Origin: Stenopsyche tienmushanensis
Taxonomy: Eukaryota > Arthropoda > Insecta > Trichoptera > Stenopsychidae
DNA: 64,000 nt
Direction of reading: 5' to 3'
NCBI GenBank assembly: GCA_008973525.1
Contig: WACJ01000501.1
Coordinates: 62,001 to 126,000 of the forward strand
The notes beneath the pieces were generated by a model, which was given only the letters and a program-made list of their open reading frames with translations, made no database searches and had not been told where the DNA came from. How positions within the stretch are numbered: position 1 is the stretch's first letter; every line of letters starts with the position of its first letter. Below, one piece after another: positions 48,701-55,159 of the stretch. The translations under genes and the position numbers were made by a program.

Positions 48701-51275
48701 TCAGTGACAGCTTTGCACTTTTATTCAATAACAATGAAACCATTTTATTATTTTGTAGTACACGTTGGCAGTAGATTTTGAATCGTCACGTCGACTTCGG
48801 CGTTCTATTTGCGATCTTTGGGAGAAAATAAAGCCTCGGCGTTCAGTATCGTAGGTTAAACGTTCGGAAGTAGTGACGTAAATGGAACGCGCAGGTAGAC
48901 GTGTATCCCGCGATTGCTTGTATTTGAGTAGATGTGCAGATCGGTGTTGTTCGGAAAGGTCGCTCGCAGGTAGACCCTCTCGAGAGCGCCGATCGCATGA
49001 TGCCGACGCACACTCACACTGCAACGGATGCCTTTGTTGTTGATCTTTTATTTTTGCTGGTATTCGCGCGAGGACGCAACGAGGCCAGCGTCGAATGTAG
49101 TCTTACGTGTGCGCAGTATTAAGAGGCTCGCCGGAGCGAGGGTCGGACGGCAGAAGCGCGTCGAGCTCGACGCTGGAGGGGTGCCGTTCCGCGCCGGACG
49201 GCAGCGAAGACTCGGAGTCCTGCGGGAGCGGAGCCGCTGGGGGAGAGCCTGCTGGCGACGTCTCTGTCGCTGGAGCCGGTGCAGCCGCGGGGGGCAGACT
49301 CAGCCCGCGCATGGAGATGCGCCTGGCCCTTCAGGAGGGTACGGACATATTGGCGGAGCACGAGCAGCGCTGGGTAACGACCTCTCCGCCCGGGAGTCTG
49401 TCCGATTCCGCGGTGTCAGATCGCATTCGGACGATAGATTCCGGGGCGTCTCTCATTCCGTAGTCTCTCACTCAATTCCATAAACTTACGTTCGTGTCGA
49501 TGCAGGATCAAGTGAGCGCCCGCTGCGGGTGGGTGCGCCGTCCTCTGTGCCCGCCTCCGCGAACCCGCCTTCCCGCAGGGCTCCCAAGTACTACTTTGAG
49601 CAATTCTGCGTCTGCACCAGCAGGTACGTTCGATCGGATGCGATCGCCTGACACTTTTATCGAACGACTCTAACGATTTTTTTCTGACGGTCAGGCCAGG
49701 TCAAGGTGTCGGCGATGGAGCGGCTCGCCCTCTTGGAGGCCAGGGGCGCACGTCGAGGGACGCGCCGTCCGCGTCCGACGGCTAGGCTGTAAGTTACCGT
49801 CATCCACCAGCCATCCACCAGCCACCCACCCAGACTATCCCGGGACCGTGTCAGTTGTCCCTCCATTTGTCCATTCGTAGTGTTAGATCAAAATTGAGTA
49901 TTTATTTAACATTTAGATAAAATCCGAATTTATCCACGGTGATAAAATCGACGAACGTCATATGCTTGCTGAACTACTGTTGTTACGAGGGTCATCTAGA
50001 ATATGTAAGGTTAAAAGTCCTCCTGAGGTCGGATGATTTTTTGTTTGTTTCGAAGTTGACGCTCCTGTCGTGTAGGTGGAATCCTAAGGTCAGTTTGTTT
50101 GGCCCTGTGTGTTTGTCGGCCATTTTGTTCAGTCACAGTAAATTCTTACGACATAGGTCATCACGCATTCCCACCACTTCCAAAATCGCATAGCTGCCGC
50201 GCGTGAATTTTTGGATCGTTTTACACAGGAAGGATAAGCTTATCTTGACTATCGTAATGGGGGATGGGGCGCGAGTGTGTCATTACACTCCAGAATCTAC
50301 AAAAGATAGTGCCCTGACTACAGAAATGACTCGATCTTATTTCTGAGCTTTTAGTCACATAAAATGTGCAAACGAATGAGAGATATCAACTTTTAAATCC
50401 TTTAAACAAAAAACTAACAACTATTTTGAACTTAGTTTAGTTTTAAAAAGTGCGCGGGACGTGCCCTATTTCGTGGCTCACACGGTTACCAGACCTGATA
50501 CCACTGGATTTCTTTGCTTGGGGACATTCTCCACTCTGTGGCTCGCATGGTTTTTGGACCTGACACCACTGGATTTCTTTGTCTGAGGATGTGCAAAATA
50601 ATTCATTTGCAAAAATTAAAGTGTTTATATTGAATATTACCCGTTGGGTGAGCGTTCGAAATAAAACTCGGTGGTAATGCTACCTTCAATATCGAGCGAA
50701 TGAGGAGGTGAATGTATGACACAAGCGAAATGGATGTAACCCATTGAATGGATATTGAAGAGGCCCATAGTTCTGTAGTGGACTTTCAGTGGCTGCACTA
50801 TGATGATGATATTGAATATGAAATTCACAGGATACTTCACAAATATTTGTGAATTTTTAAAAAAACCAGCATTTTTTGATCCTACATAAATGTTGTAACT
50901 TTACTTTCTGGATGACTCTTGTACCAACCATTTGTTACCAATGTATAAGTTCTCATTGTTGGATATGTTTAAAATAGTCATATGTTTATTTTTCTTCATA
51001 TCATAACATTTCAATTAAATAGCATAGTCAGTATATGATTAAGAAAATAAAATATTTTATTAAAAAGTCAGTGGTTAAAATCAAAATGATTCATTTGCTT
51101 ATTCGGATTTCATATATAAGAGTATACAAGTGTTTTCCTCCGCAGGATGGGTCTGGTGAGACGGCGAGCGTCTTCCGACAGCCCCGAGAGACGACCGTAC
51201 TCTCCCCGTCGACAGCAGCAGCATGTGAGCAGTCACGGATATTACAAGATTTGCTTTGTCAATGGCTTTGTATAA
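16458..51275 (+). CDS. Large C2-PDZ-RhoGEF(DH)-PH protein, 29 coding exons, 2671 aa
   Basis: Predicted Dbl-family guanine-nucleotide exchange factor for Rho-type GTPases. Exons: 16449-18765, 18858-18922, 21456-21607, 30556-30797, 32152-32311, 32692-32877, 33823-34054, 36548-36757, 36838-36993, 37076-37285, 37360-37473, 37547-37757, 37836-37989, 38337-39182, 44142-44241, 44514-44675, 45141-46071, 46143-46309, 46465-46535, 46607-46695, 46766-46895, 47271-47433, 47507-47631, 47713-47812, 48541-48673, 49117-49373, 49506-49623, 49695-49788, 51146-51275. Every junction is GT-AG, phases agree throughout, and the sum is 8016 nt. Approximate residues: disordered 1-750, C2 752-868, PDZ 976-1050, DH 1125-1330, PH 1346-1467, Ser/Pro-rich tail to 2671. 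The C2 and PDZ suggest membrane or junction targeting (inference). Weakest junctions are exon 14 to 15 and exon 23 to 24. I do not recognise the exact orthologue, so no symbol is given. Any upstream untranslated exon was not found. Confidence 0.85.
18858..18922 (+). CDS. RhoGEF exon 2 (C2 domain, strands 2-3)
   Basis: The acceptor is ATTTCAG and the donor AAG|GTATTT. The exon encodes VRCRNLQRHSGSTCHINAYV, matching the C2 pattern in which an R-A-R-x-L strand precedes an x-Y-V-K strand. At the usual DPYVK position the Asp-Pro is replaced by His-Ile-Asn-Ala, so calcium coordination by this loop is doubtful. Confidence 0.85.
19195..19420 (+). repeat. Dispersed repeat family B (copy 3)
   Basis: Contains GGAATTTTGCTCTTCAAATT, CTGTTGCGCAACGCGTAATT and TTTTCTCATAAACAAAGGCG, matching 61500-61650. 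It abuts the retrotransposon ORF1 remnant on its right. Confidence 0.6.
19380..20040 (-). mobile_element. Non-LTR retrotransposon ORF1-like remnant
   Basis: The minus-strand frame from about 19908 to 19660 reads INIIFFGVKEEQRGYDELQN, then MVRRMGKYKENLYLKEDFPL, then DQRRILMEQLKK. The pattern N-x-I-I-F-x-G-V, V-R-R-x-G, Y-x-K-E-D-F-P is typical of proteins encoded upstream of the RT in many insect non-LTR elements. Stops break the frame on both sides, so it is decayed. It lies in the intron between exons 2 and 3 of the RhoGEF gene, antisense to it. Confidence 0.7.
20050..20420 (-). repeat. Dispersed repeat family C (inverted copy)
   Basis: Minus-strand equivalents of the GGTATGACAGCGTATT segment appear twice (near 20085 and 20205). 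The 5' motif (ACTAGTGATTACCCGGCATA on the minus strand) sits near 20342-20361. Same internal duplication as the 5029 copy. Confidence 0.55.
21456..21607 (+). CDS. RhoGEF exon 3 (C2 domain, central strands)
   Basis: The exon is in phase 0 after a TTTGAAG acceptor and ends AAAAAG|GTGAGT in phase 2. It encodes the C2 core: YQRTPVRRNSNEPQFEHTMS, then FPLTDISEKKLQISVWHRDR. The N-x-P-x-F and L-x-I-S-V-W-x-x-D patterns are typical of C2 domains. The exon is isolated in a long intronic stretch; it was found because its phase and domain content fill the gap between exons 2 and 4. Confidence 0.85.
23480..23620 (-). repeat. LTR fragment (family L)
   Basis: GATTTATTTATTCATCACGA, then GGAAGGACGTCTTCCCGCAG, then CTCCCACATCCTACGCGTCA. 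It matches the central part of the LTR at 30937-31219 base by base with substitutions. Confidence 0.6.
24583..24620 (-). repeat. LTR primer-binding site and LTR edge (family L)
   Basis: TCCCACTTCTGACACCA equals the 3' end of tRNA-Leu including CCA, that is, the PBS read on the minus strand. It is followed by TGTA. The adjoining LTR is not recognisable for more than a few bases. Confidence 0.5.
25000..25680. promoter_or_regulatory. CpG-rich island, possible alternative promoter
   Basis: Very GC- and CpG-rich against an AT-rich background, preceded by a 7-bp tandem repeat (GAGGAGT, about four units, 25052-25082). Long frames on both strands are low-complexity Arg/Pro/His products of base composition. 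It lies in intron 3, upstream of the PDZ-DH-PH exons. A short-isoform promoter with an untranslated first exon (donors such as CACAAAG|GTATCA) would fit, but this is inference. Confidence 0.45.
27600..28065 (-). mobile_element. R1-like LINE, 3' end of ORF2 (decayed)
   Basis: Minus-strand pieces in order: IPPIDLLAKESHTHRG, EWQSRWDSSAKSRWTHWLIP and LTQALAGHDCFGAQ. After a frame change comes CRHCGAEMDDAAHMLFDCPAW. The W-Q-x-x-W-D ... R-W-T-x-x-L-I-P ... CxxC-x-H-x-F-x-C-P pattern is the C-terminal region of R1-clade elements. One stop and at least one frameshift show it is dead. Confidence 0.8.
28115..28195 (-). repeat. tRNA-derived SINE-like sequence
   Basis: The minus strand has a Pol III B box (GGGTTCGAATCC, 28135-28146). 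Upstream is an anticodon-arm-like GACTCGTAACTCAGTC and an A-box-like TAGTCCCGCGTTAAACGG. The cloverleaf is not good enough for a functional tRNA. Confidence 0.5.
29375..29515 (+). repeat. Dispersed repeat family F (copy 1)
   Basis: TCGGCCATTTATTTCAGTCA followed by CAGTAAATTCTTTCGATGCA and CTCCTACCACCT. It matches 50095-50180. Confidence 0.6.
30113..30141. repeat. Perfect 12-bp hairpin
   Basis: AATGGCGAAACT, a 5-nt loop, then AGTTTCGCCATT. It lies about 440 bp before exon 4. Confidence 0.85.
30194..30306. repeat. Three palindromic TGACGGATATATCCG motifs
   Basis: Copies at 30194-30213 (ATGACGTATATATCCGTCAT), 30238-30253 and 30291-30306. Spacing is about 44 and 53 bp. Each is a near-palindrome centred on GATATATC. 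Confidence 0.8.
30556..30797 (+). CDS. RhoGEF exon 4 (C2 end and linker)
   Basis: The acceptor is TGGTTGCAG. The exon encodes RSEFLGCISLPLSHAAKKEV then SGSWSLF, the last two C2 strands (the FLG and G-x-W motifs). A Pro/Arg/Ala-rich linker follows. It is noticeably more GC-rich than the flanking introns and ends GAAATTG|GTAAAT, phase 1. Confidence 0.85.
30923..31219 (-). repeat. Family L LTR with primer-binding site
   Basis: ACTTCTGACACCAA (PBS complement, 30923-30936) is followed by a TG...CA-type LTR from TGTAGCGTGG (30937) to CCTACGCTACA (31219), 283 bp. No internal retroviral-type coding sequence adjoins. It sits in the intron between exons 4 and 5. Confidence 0.65.
32152..32311 (+). CDS. 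RhoGEF exon 5 (linker between C2 and PDZ)
   Basis: The acceptor is TTTGTTTAAG and the donor AGAAG|GTATAA. The exon encodes a polar segment (QQREADEHLFLRYLELDP) and then a basic Ala/Gly stretch leading straight into the PDZ domain. No known domain is seen here. Confidence 0.8.
32692..32877 (+). CDS. RhoGEF exon 6 (PDZ domain)
   Basis: The acceptor is TTTTTCAG and the donor ATTAA|GTAAGT. The exon encodes most of a PDZ domain. The carboxylate-binding loop is GFGF (in SDQGFGFSVVW), followed by the conserved GRAAERAGLLPGDYIVFVD core and the final helix (SQVLTLIK). PDZ domains usually bind C-terminal peptides of membrane or scaffold partners. Confidence 0.93.
   Translation, partial: TSTDVRSGIWIFRGVDKAPEGGTSRGRTSCRTSWTLARRLYRFCGQTQRGHNAGVASAHPH
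33823..34054 (+). CDS. RhoGEF exon 7 (PDZ end and linker)
   Basis: The acceptor is TTTTTTCCAG and the donor GGGAG|GTGGGT. The first residues (TSGPQLLLETF) form the last PDZ strand. A GC-rich Pro/Arg/Ser linker with possible SH3-type PxxP stretches (PPVPRRRP) follows. The exon ends in phase 0. Confidence 0.85.
34593..34733. mobile_element. Non-autonomous hAT element (MITE) with 8-bp target duplication
   Basis: CTTACAGT occurs at 34593-34600 and again at 34726-34733. The 125-bp insert begins CGGGGCTTCGAACCG and ends CGGTACGAAGCCCTG, inverted repeats matching at 13 of 15 positions. An 8-bp duplication with CAGGG-type ends is the hAT signature. The inside is CGGTTT-rich. It lies in the intron between exons 7 and 8. 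Confidence 0.85.
36548..36757 (+). CDS. RhoGEF exon 8 (start of DH domain)
   Basis: The exon encodes a Gly/Ser-rich lead-in and then the first DH helix region: HAVVLREQQYAAWMQFGMER. It continues through LITPAEHKLLFQNCEE, equivalent to the conserved I-F-x-N-x-E-E segment of DH domains. It is phase 0 at both ends (AATTGTAG acceptor, GAGGAG|GTATTG donor). Confidence 0.9.
36838..36993 (+). CDS. RhoGEF exon 9 (DH domain)
   Basis: The exon is phase 0 at both ends. It encodes helical DH sequence: LLRLSEDILEQLIAEEEVQL, then the conserved SLYKTYCNGLKRA stretch (compare the family's x-Y-x-x-Y-C pattern). Confidence 0.92.
37076..37285 (+). CDS. RhoGEF exon 10 (DH domain, atypical catalytic helix)
   Basis: The exon is phase 0 at both ends. 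It includes FVHKPLEQFRELLRLLRA at the place where Dbl proteins usually have KPVQRLPRYxLLL. K and P are kept, but the Arg-Leu-x-Arg-Tyr part is not. TTHPDHAALARLVNDLQ corresponds to the family's T-P-x-x-H-P-D-x-x-x-L helix. Confidence 0.9.
37360..37473 (+). CDS. RhoGEF exon 11 (DH-PH junction)
   Basis: The exon is phase 0 at both ends. It encodes the end of the last DH helix (TAYHEITAGAG) and the linker to the PH domain (ADLESRLVFTRCK). Confidence 0.88.
37547..37757 (+). CDS. RhoGEF exon 12 (PH domain, N-terminal half)
   Basis: The exon encodes the first PH strands: PGRQWIFGGDLARVEG, then RPYWALLFSDLLLFATVSRD. The L-F-S-D-L-L-L-F core is typical of the PH domain that follows DH domains. It ends AAAAAAG|GTAAGC, phase 1. 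Confidence 0.93.
37836..37989 (+). CDS. RhoGEF exon 13 (PH domain, C-terminal half)
   Basis: The exon encodes the last PH strands and the closing helix (PDLKAVWQSLLLRQM), with the Trp conserved in nearly all PH domains. The donor is CAAAT|GTAAGA; the exon 14 junction completes an Ile codon. Confidence 0.9.
38337..39213 (+). CDS. RhoGEF exon 14 (tail; stop inside or spliced on at 39182)
   Basis: Long Ser/Pro/Asn-rich exon after an ATTTTTCAG acceptor, ending with an acidic block (DPELWDSDGLCRWESFEADL). Two endings are possible. The frame reaches its own TGA at 39211-39213 (last residues CHPSHSLDL), giving a roughly 1758-residue isoform. Or a donor at 39182|39183 (GGGAG|GTGTCA, phase 2) joins exon 15 at 44142. 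I favour both occurring, because the downstream exons form a long phase-consistent series. Confidence 0.8.
39711..40545. mobile_element. 835-bp element with perfect 18-bp terminal inverted repeats
   Basis: CCCTAGATCACTAATCAT at 39711-39728 is exactly inverted at 40528-40545. No clear target duplication and no transposase frame. The inner right end (AGTCTGTGAGATTAATGATT) recurs as dispersed ends near 10380, 10440, 56040 and 57953. Confidence 0.7.
41918..42060 (-). repeat. Family L LTR edge with primer-binding site
   Basis: TCCCACTTCTGACACCAA precedes TGTTATTTGGCTAAGCGGGG. Further right, CAGCCATGGGTATCCGAAGA and CTCGACTCCCACTTCCTTAC resemble the 31140-31185 part of the 283-bp LTR. The far end is replaced by another repeat. 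Confidence 0.5.
42090..42610 (+). repeat. Copy of the interior of the 39711-40545 element
   Basis: Shares, in order, CATACAGGAAACGGCTACAG, GGTACTACGAATGACCGA, AGTATCATGGGGAAGGGGGA and ACACAGCAGCGCGGGACATA with 39990-40365. The TIRs are missing here. Confidence 0.65.
44142..44241 (+). CDS. RhoGEF exon 15 (tail)
   Basis: The frame is fixed by phase 0 joining to exon 16: SSRLVCKGAALHLARWMKTH, then a Pro/Glu stretch, donor CCCGAG|GTATGT. The acceptor is uncertain. A site after GGTACAAG (exon from 44142) matches the phase of the 39182 donor. Another site at 44100/44101 keeps the frame open but would need a phase 0 partner that I did not find. Confidence 0.65.
44270..44462 (-). repeat. Family L LTR with primer-binding site inside a 272-nt intron
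   Basis: CACTTCTGACACCAA, then TGTAACGTGGGGGAGCG to CGCCCACGCTACA (178-bp LTR, 44285-44462). It includes a hairpin, CTGTTAATC-TGTATA-GATTAACAG. It fills most of the intron between exons 15 and 16. Confidence 0.7.
44514..44675 (+). CDS. RhoGEF exon 16 (tail)
   Basis: The exon is phase 0 at both ends, from a CCTTCTAG acceptor to a GTCAA|GTAAGT donor. It begins IWSTEQLRKRSKELRLLDVE, a charged, probably helical segment, and then becomes Ser/Thr-rich. The 272-nt intron before it is mostly an LTR insertion (44285-44462). Confidence 0.82.
45141..46071 (+). CDS. RhoGEF exon 17 (tail, CxxC segment)
   Basis: The exon is 931 nt, from a TTGTTGTAG acceptor to an AATGG|GTGAGC donor. Near the start is CRQCHKRCF, a small Cys cluster (CxxCxxxC) that could bind a metal, although no full zinc-finger pattern is visible. 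The rest is Ser-rich and disordered with many SP sites (SPRSPC, SLSPGRDS), and a possible short helix (EKYLNEVKCVENIVL). Confidence 0.85.
46143..46695 (+). CDS. RhoGEF exons 18-20 (tail)
   Basis: Three exons (46143-46309, 46465-46535, 46607-46695) with matching phases 2, 0 and 1. They encode INPAAHLMQLDSQSRQPSPR, an acidic EDSPDDSPIAEEPPYLALK stretch, and RYGTMSSLERLPSDEMDDAQ. The acidic SP-rich segments look like kinase target regions (inference). Confidence 0.82.
46766..47433 (+). CDS. RhoGEF exons 21-22 (tail, conserved-looking helix)
   Basis: Two exons (46766-46895, 47271-47433). The first encodes ISQGILGWTTRAGNYVAEKM with a short hydrophobic continuation (AMLNSLAESG). This is the most ordered-looking segment of the tail and may be an amphipathic helix. 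The second encodes YLGAGEWRTVRGV and then a Gly/Glu-rich acidic stretch. Confidence 0.82.
47507..47812 (+). CDS. RhoGEF exons 23-24 (tail)
   Basis: Exon 23 (47507-47631) is Ser-rich, then acidic (DEDTELMMDELLMTPP). Its reading frame would stop one codon after the proposed donor (CTGAC|GTAATT), so an isoform ending here is possible. Exon 24 (47713-47812) encodes RRLEPLMEEEGSDASSTSSA and ends CAG|GTAATC in phase 0. The exon 24 acceptor (TTTCCAG, ending 47712) was chosen over one at 47679 because only it restores phase. Confidence 0.72.
48541..48673 (+). CDS. RhoGEF exon 25 (Pro/Gly-rich tail)
   Basis: GC-rich exon between a GCCGGCAG acceptor and a strong CTGC|GTGAGT donor. It encodes a Gly/Ala segment and a Pro-rich run (PGPPPSPDRTP), possibly an SH3 or WW ligand. 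It is phase 0 at the start and phase 1 at the end, fitting both neighbours. Confidence 0.75.
49117..49373 (+). CDS. RhoGEF exon 26 (tail, helical end)
   Basis: The acceptor is GTGCGCAG and the donor GCGCTGG|GTAACG. The exon encodes Ser/Gly/Ala-rich sequence ending in a likely helix, RMEMRLALQEGTDILAEHEQ. If intron 26 were retained, the frame would run to a stop at 49461-49463. Confidence 0.78.
49506..49788 (+). CDS. RhoGEF exons 27-28 (tail)
   Basis: Two small exons (49506-49623, 49695-49788). The phase-consistent frame gives DQVSARCGWVRRPL ... SASAPAG and then QVKVSAMERLALLEARGARR. Exon 28 has a strong donor (GGCT|GTAAGT) whose own T-A-A would be an in-frame stop if unspliced, so a slightly shorter form is possible. 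Another frame of exon 27 is also open but breaks phase with both neighbours. Confidence 0.7.
50060..50190 (+). repeat. Dispersed repeat family F (copy 2)
   Basis: TCGGCCATTTTGTTCAGTCA followed by CAGTAAATTCTTACGACATA and ATTCCCACCACTT, in the same order as copy 1. Lies in the last RhoGEF intron. Confidence 0.6.
50470..50600 (+). mobile_element. Mariner-type transposase fragment, tandemly duplicated and decayed
   Basis: 50472-50530 translates as WLTRLPDLIPLDFFAWGH, matching the W-P-P-x-S-P-D-L-x-P-x-D-x-F-L-W-G motif around the third catalytic acidic residue of mariner/Tc1 transposases. 50541-50590 repeats it as WLAWFLDLTPLDFFV followed by a stop. Only this short motif is preserved. Lies in the last RhoGEF intron. 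Confidence 0.7.
51146..51275 (+). CDS. RhoGEF exon 29 (terminal coding exon)
   Basis: The acceptor is TCCTCCGCAG. The first base completes a Leu codon left by exon 28, giving MGLVRRRASSDSPERRPYSP, a Gln/His stretch, and the end YYKICFVNGFV before TAA at 51273-51275. An RRRASSDSP site resembles a basophilic-kinase or 14-3-3 target. A longer open frame (to 51403) covers the same bases but is out of phase with exon 28. Confidence 0.7.
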
Positions 51276-53209
51276 CACTAACGAACGATCCTGAAAGTTA
51301 TTTTGTCAAAGTATGCGACGAACGCACGAGATGCGGTCGAATTGCACCCCTATGTGAAAAGCGTAAACTGCTTTTTTACATACGCCAAAGAGTCAATTCG
51401 TAGTGAGAAAGAATTCGGTGGCGAGAACAACTCGCGGAGTCGTTCGAGCGAATGTCACCGTGTAACGCTTTCGTATGCCTGAAATGCATGAATCCTACAC
51501 CACTTGTGTTCTTATGAATATATGCAATTGAGTAATGAGTAAAACGGTATATTTATATATTTTGATTGGTAACTGTGATTGAATAACTTTCATAATTTAA
51601 AATTCAGGATCTTATTTTTCTCCAGGGGGCTCGTTGTAAGTGCAATGTTTTGATATTGTTTTCTTGGCGACGCATCAGATTCGATGTGCCGCATAAGAAA
51701 TTGTAATAATTTATGGCCAAACATGGAAAGTATAGTATTAAAATGATGAATTTATAGAGCGAGCATGCATATAGGGGGGTACAAGCTTTTAATTCATATA
51801 TCAAATATCTGAAATATCGCTCACGTTGATATTGAAAAATTATATAAATACAATACGGAATGCTCTATGTGATTTATTTATAAAAATATTATCAGCAATT
51901 CAATATAATATTTATATATATTTTCAATGAGCGTATTAAATCAGAATTATTAAAATGAAAAGGCTTGTACACCTTTACCGTGTGTTCAAACTGAGCAACG
52001 TGAGAGATATGAAAGGACTATGCTGGTGAATTTATTGTGTTTTGTTTGTATCTTTTCCCATGTGATAAAGCAATGTTTTAACGATGGTGATGTTGTTCTT
52101 TTGAAGGAAAAATCTTGATAGACTCGTCTTTGGTTTGACGCCTTATTTGCCACAGCGTTCTCAATTTGCCCGTCGTAACGTTGAAGGGTCACTTCTCTGG
52201 TGTGTTATTCGTAACTATTTATTTTTATAAATTTGTGTTGTCTCAATAAACATGTAGAATTTACATACGTCGAACGAAATCAAACTTGCACGAGCGTGAA
52301 ACAAAAATACGATACAACGATTCATCCCGCTTATCGTTGTTCATCCCGTCGATGCATCGTACATTCTTATGATATACTCGACGATCACAAGCACGCTGTT
52401 CAAAACGACCTCAAGAAAATTATCATATATAGAATCCGACGCTTTTACCATTGAGATGTTTTATTTTGCCGTAAATTATAGTCGTCCGTTAACATCATGC
52501 TATGCAATGGGCACACAAAAAGGAAGGAAATTATATTATGCTCTTGGAAGAAATCTTATTTAGAAAATTGGATCAATCAAAGAGGAAATTTAATACGCGT
52601 TAAACGAAAATATAAATACGCACACGACATAATGTAATTCAAAATATGATCCTGAATTTTATAATTTTTTCTAAGATATTTATTTACCGCTTAAATTTCC
52701 ATGTCTATGCCTTATTTTTACACGTCGAGAGCTATTTCATTTCATTTAACATCCATGATTTGATCGACGTTCGATACTTGTGAGCTTGATGCATTTGATT
52801 CGATATTTTTTTGATCAGAGATTAAAGAATATATTTTTTTATCTATCGTAACGACTGTCGATTATTTTCTTCCGTCGCTTTTGATACTTTGCATTGATCG
52901 TTTTGTTTCTCTAAAATTTTAGCATTACACCTCAGCTGACCTGTTTCCACAAATCGCCTGCCAGTTGTCCTGACTTTTATATTTTGAAGTTCTTCATTTG
53001 TGAATCATTTTGAAAACATCTCAGTATTGCTTATAATGGCTTCATTTTTCTTCAGTGTTTTTTGAATGTTTTTATTTATCTATGATTTGAAAAAATATTC
53101 TATATACAATGCAAGTAAAATCCATACTTCGGCACCTTAAAGCGATGCTAATTTTTCAATCTTAATGTATTTACTTATCCAGTAGTATGATATTCATATG
53201 CACAGTAAC

Positions 53210-53395
53210 AGACGTTTCTCGGTAAACTGGGCAAGTCATCTTTAAAGAAAGTTGTCCAGGTTATATATCGATCAAATCTTATTAAAAGAATAGACATTTA
53301 AACCACAGATTAATAAAAAACCGTAGATTAAACATTAATTTAGGAAATATTTAGCATTTTCTATAAAATTGATACAGGGAACTGTGTATTTAAAT
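53210..53395 (+). repeat. Dispersed repeat family E (copy 2)
   Basis: CGTTTCTCGGTAAACTGGGC matches 12848. The right end (TTTAGGAAATATTTAGCATT, AAAATTGATACAGGGAACTG) matches 22171-22217. Confidence 0.5.
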
Positions 53396-55071
53396 GAAAA
53401 ATACGGTTTTAATAACGAAATTATGTTTTTAAATTCATTTTTATAAAATCTGGAGTTTAAGAATTATGAAACCGAACAATATAATAACAAAAATCAAATT
53501 TTTTCAAATAATATACTACTTATATTCTGAAATCTTATAGTAATATCACAATTAAAATAAAACAAAAAATGCTTAAATTAAAAATAATAATTTATTGCTA
53601 TGTCGCTGTAAATTATTAAGTTATCTCACTTCGGTGATACATCGGGGAAATGTTTTTTTATGTAATAAAATAAATTTAAATGAAGACAACGAGTTGCCCA
53701 GCTTACTTAGAAACGTTCCAATATAGATATTATACCACAATGCAAAATTAAAAAAATTCCATTAATATAAATGGAATTACACCCAAAAAAAAACAAGATT
53801 TATTTTTTTAAATTTGTTTAAATAGATTATTTTGCACTTTTAAATATTGAATGTTAACTGTAAGACTTGTCCATGAATCAGATGATAGATTTGCATTTAT
53901 TAAACTGTTATTTATACAGCGCAGACTTTCCAAATGTTTTAAAATCGATACGACGTTGAAATAACCGCAGCGATTTTAAGACATAAATAAAATAGCATTT
54001 ATTCACTGCGTTAAATCATTATTTGAACAAAGATAAGCAACAAATTGAATGATCCGAAGAGGGATTAAGATCTGATTAAACACGTCTTACAAAATAGACG
54101 CTGACAAATCAGTTTTTATTTCGTTTTAATCCGATTAACAGATTGCATAACATAAGATTTATTGAGGTTTTAATTTAATAGCCGATAATACGCATCGCAA
54201 TAAATGTTTGTTTTAACCGTTAGTTTCTGTTGGTTGCGGCATTTCAGGAAAAGCAACTGGACAGGCGATTTTGGAAGCAGCTGAGAAGAAGATCCAGTGG
54301 AAATATACCGAATATACCCGCATAAGTATTGAAATATCAAATTTATCATATATTTAGCCGTGACAAAAGATTTGTTTTGAAATCATCGTCGGTATAAATA
54401 CACGCGGTAAAGACTCGACTGACTATATATTTTTAATAATTAGAATTTGTGAAGCGATCACAATGTAAAGATGTAATAAATGTACGGCGAGGATGTAATG
54501 TTTGTTATAGCGTTTCCGCTTTATTTTAAAACGGCGAGAAATCAATTCAATATAAATTAGTAACGATGATTAGACGAATCGACGAAATAATTTGGATAGT
54601 CGCGGATGAAATGTTTTTTTTTAATAATATAAGATCTCGTTAATTTCATGCCAAAAGATATCCATTATAATAAAATTAGGTATTAACGACGATACCATTT
54701 TTTAAAAATTGGCACAACAAGTTTCACTTTTTTGAGGCCAATTTTAATCTAAATTATTCGATAATTATGAACTATTTTAAATGTCTCAATGTGATGTTTG
54801 AATATTTGAACGGTCTACCACTATTAAAGCCGTCCTAAGCGATATTTCAAAGATGCTAAAAGCTCTATTAATCAATTACTCTCTTTAGTTTTAATCTAAA
54901 TATTTAAATCAAAGTGGTGCTGCTAACTCTGTAAATAATAAGATTAAAAATATAAACGTTTGCCAATTTACAAACGGCCGTAATATTTTGACAACGTATT
55001 TTAGACGTATTTCAGCCGCAGGTAAAAGAGTGTCATTTCAGTTCTTATTCAATCTATATAGCGGAAATTAC

Positions 55072-55159
55072 AGATCATTCAGAAGAAAACCTTAATAAAA
55101 AGTTTAGTAGTCGACGACTTCAAAATTCAACGCTCTGTGATCATTCTTCTGAATGATCT
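55072..55159. repeat. Perfect 16-bp inverted repeat with 56-nt loop
   Basis: AGATCATTCAGAAGAA at 55072-55087 and its exact reverse complement at 55144-55159. Confidence 0.85.

Noticed and set aside
48271..48774. 167-residue plus-strand frame
   Set aside because: Only 48541-48673 is bounded by splice sites in the right phase; the rest is intron read-through.
49028..49483. 151-residue plus-strand frame
   Set aside because: Out of frame with exon 26, whose phase is fixed by exons 25 and 27.
51035..51403. 122-residue frame covering the last exon
   Set aside because: It has no splice phase match with exon 28; the phase-consistent frame ends at 51275.
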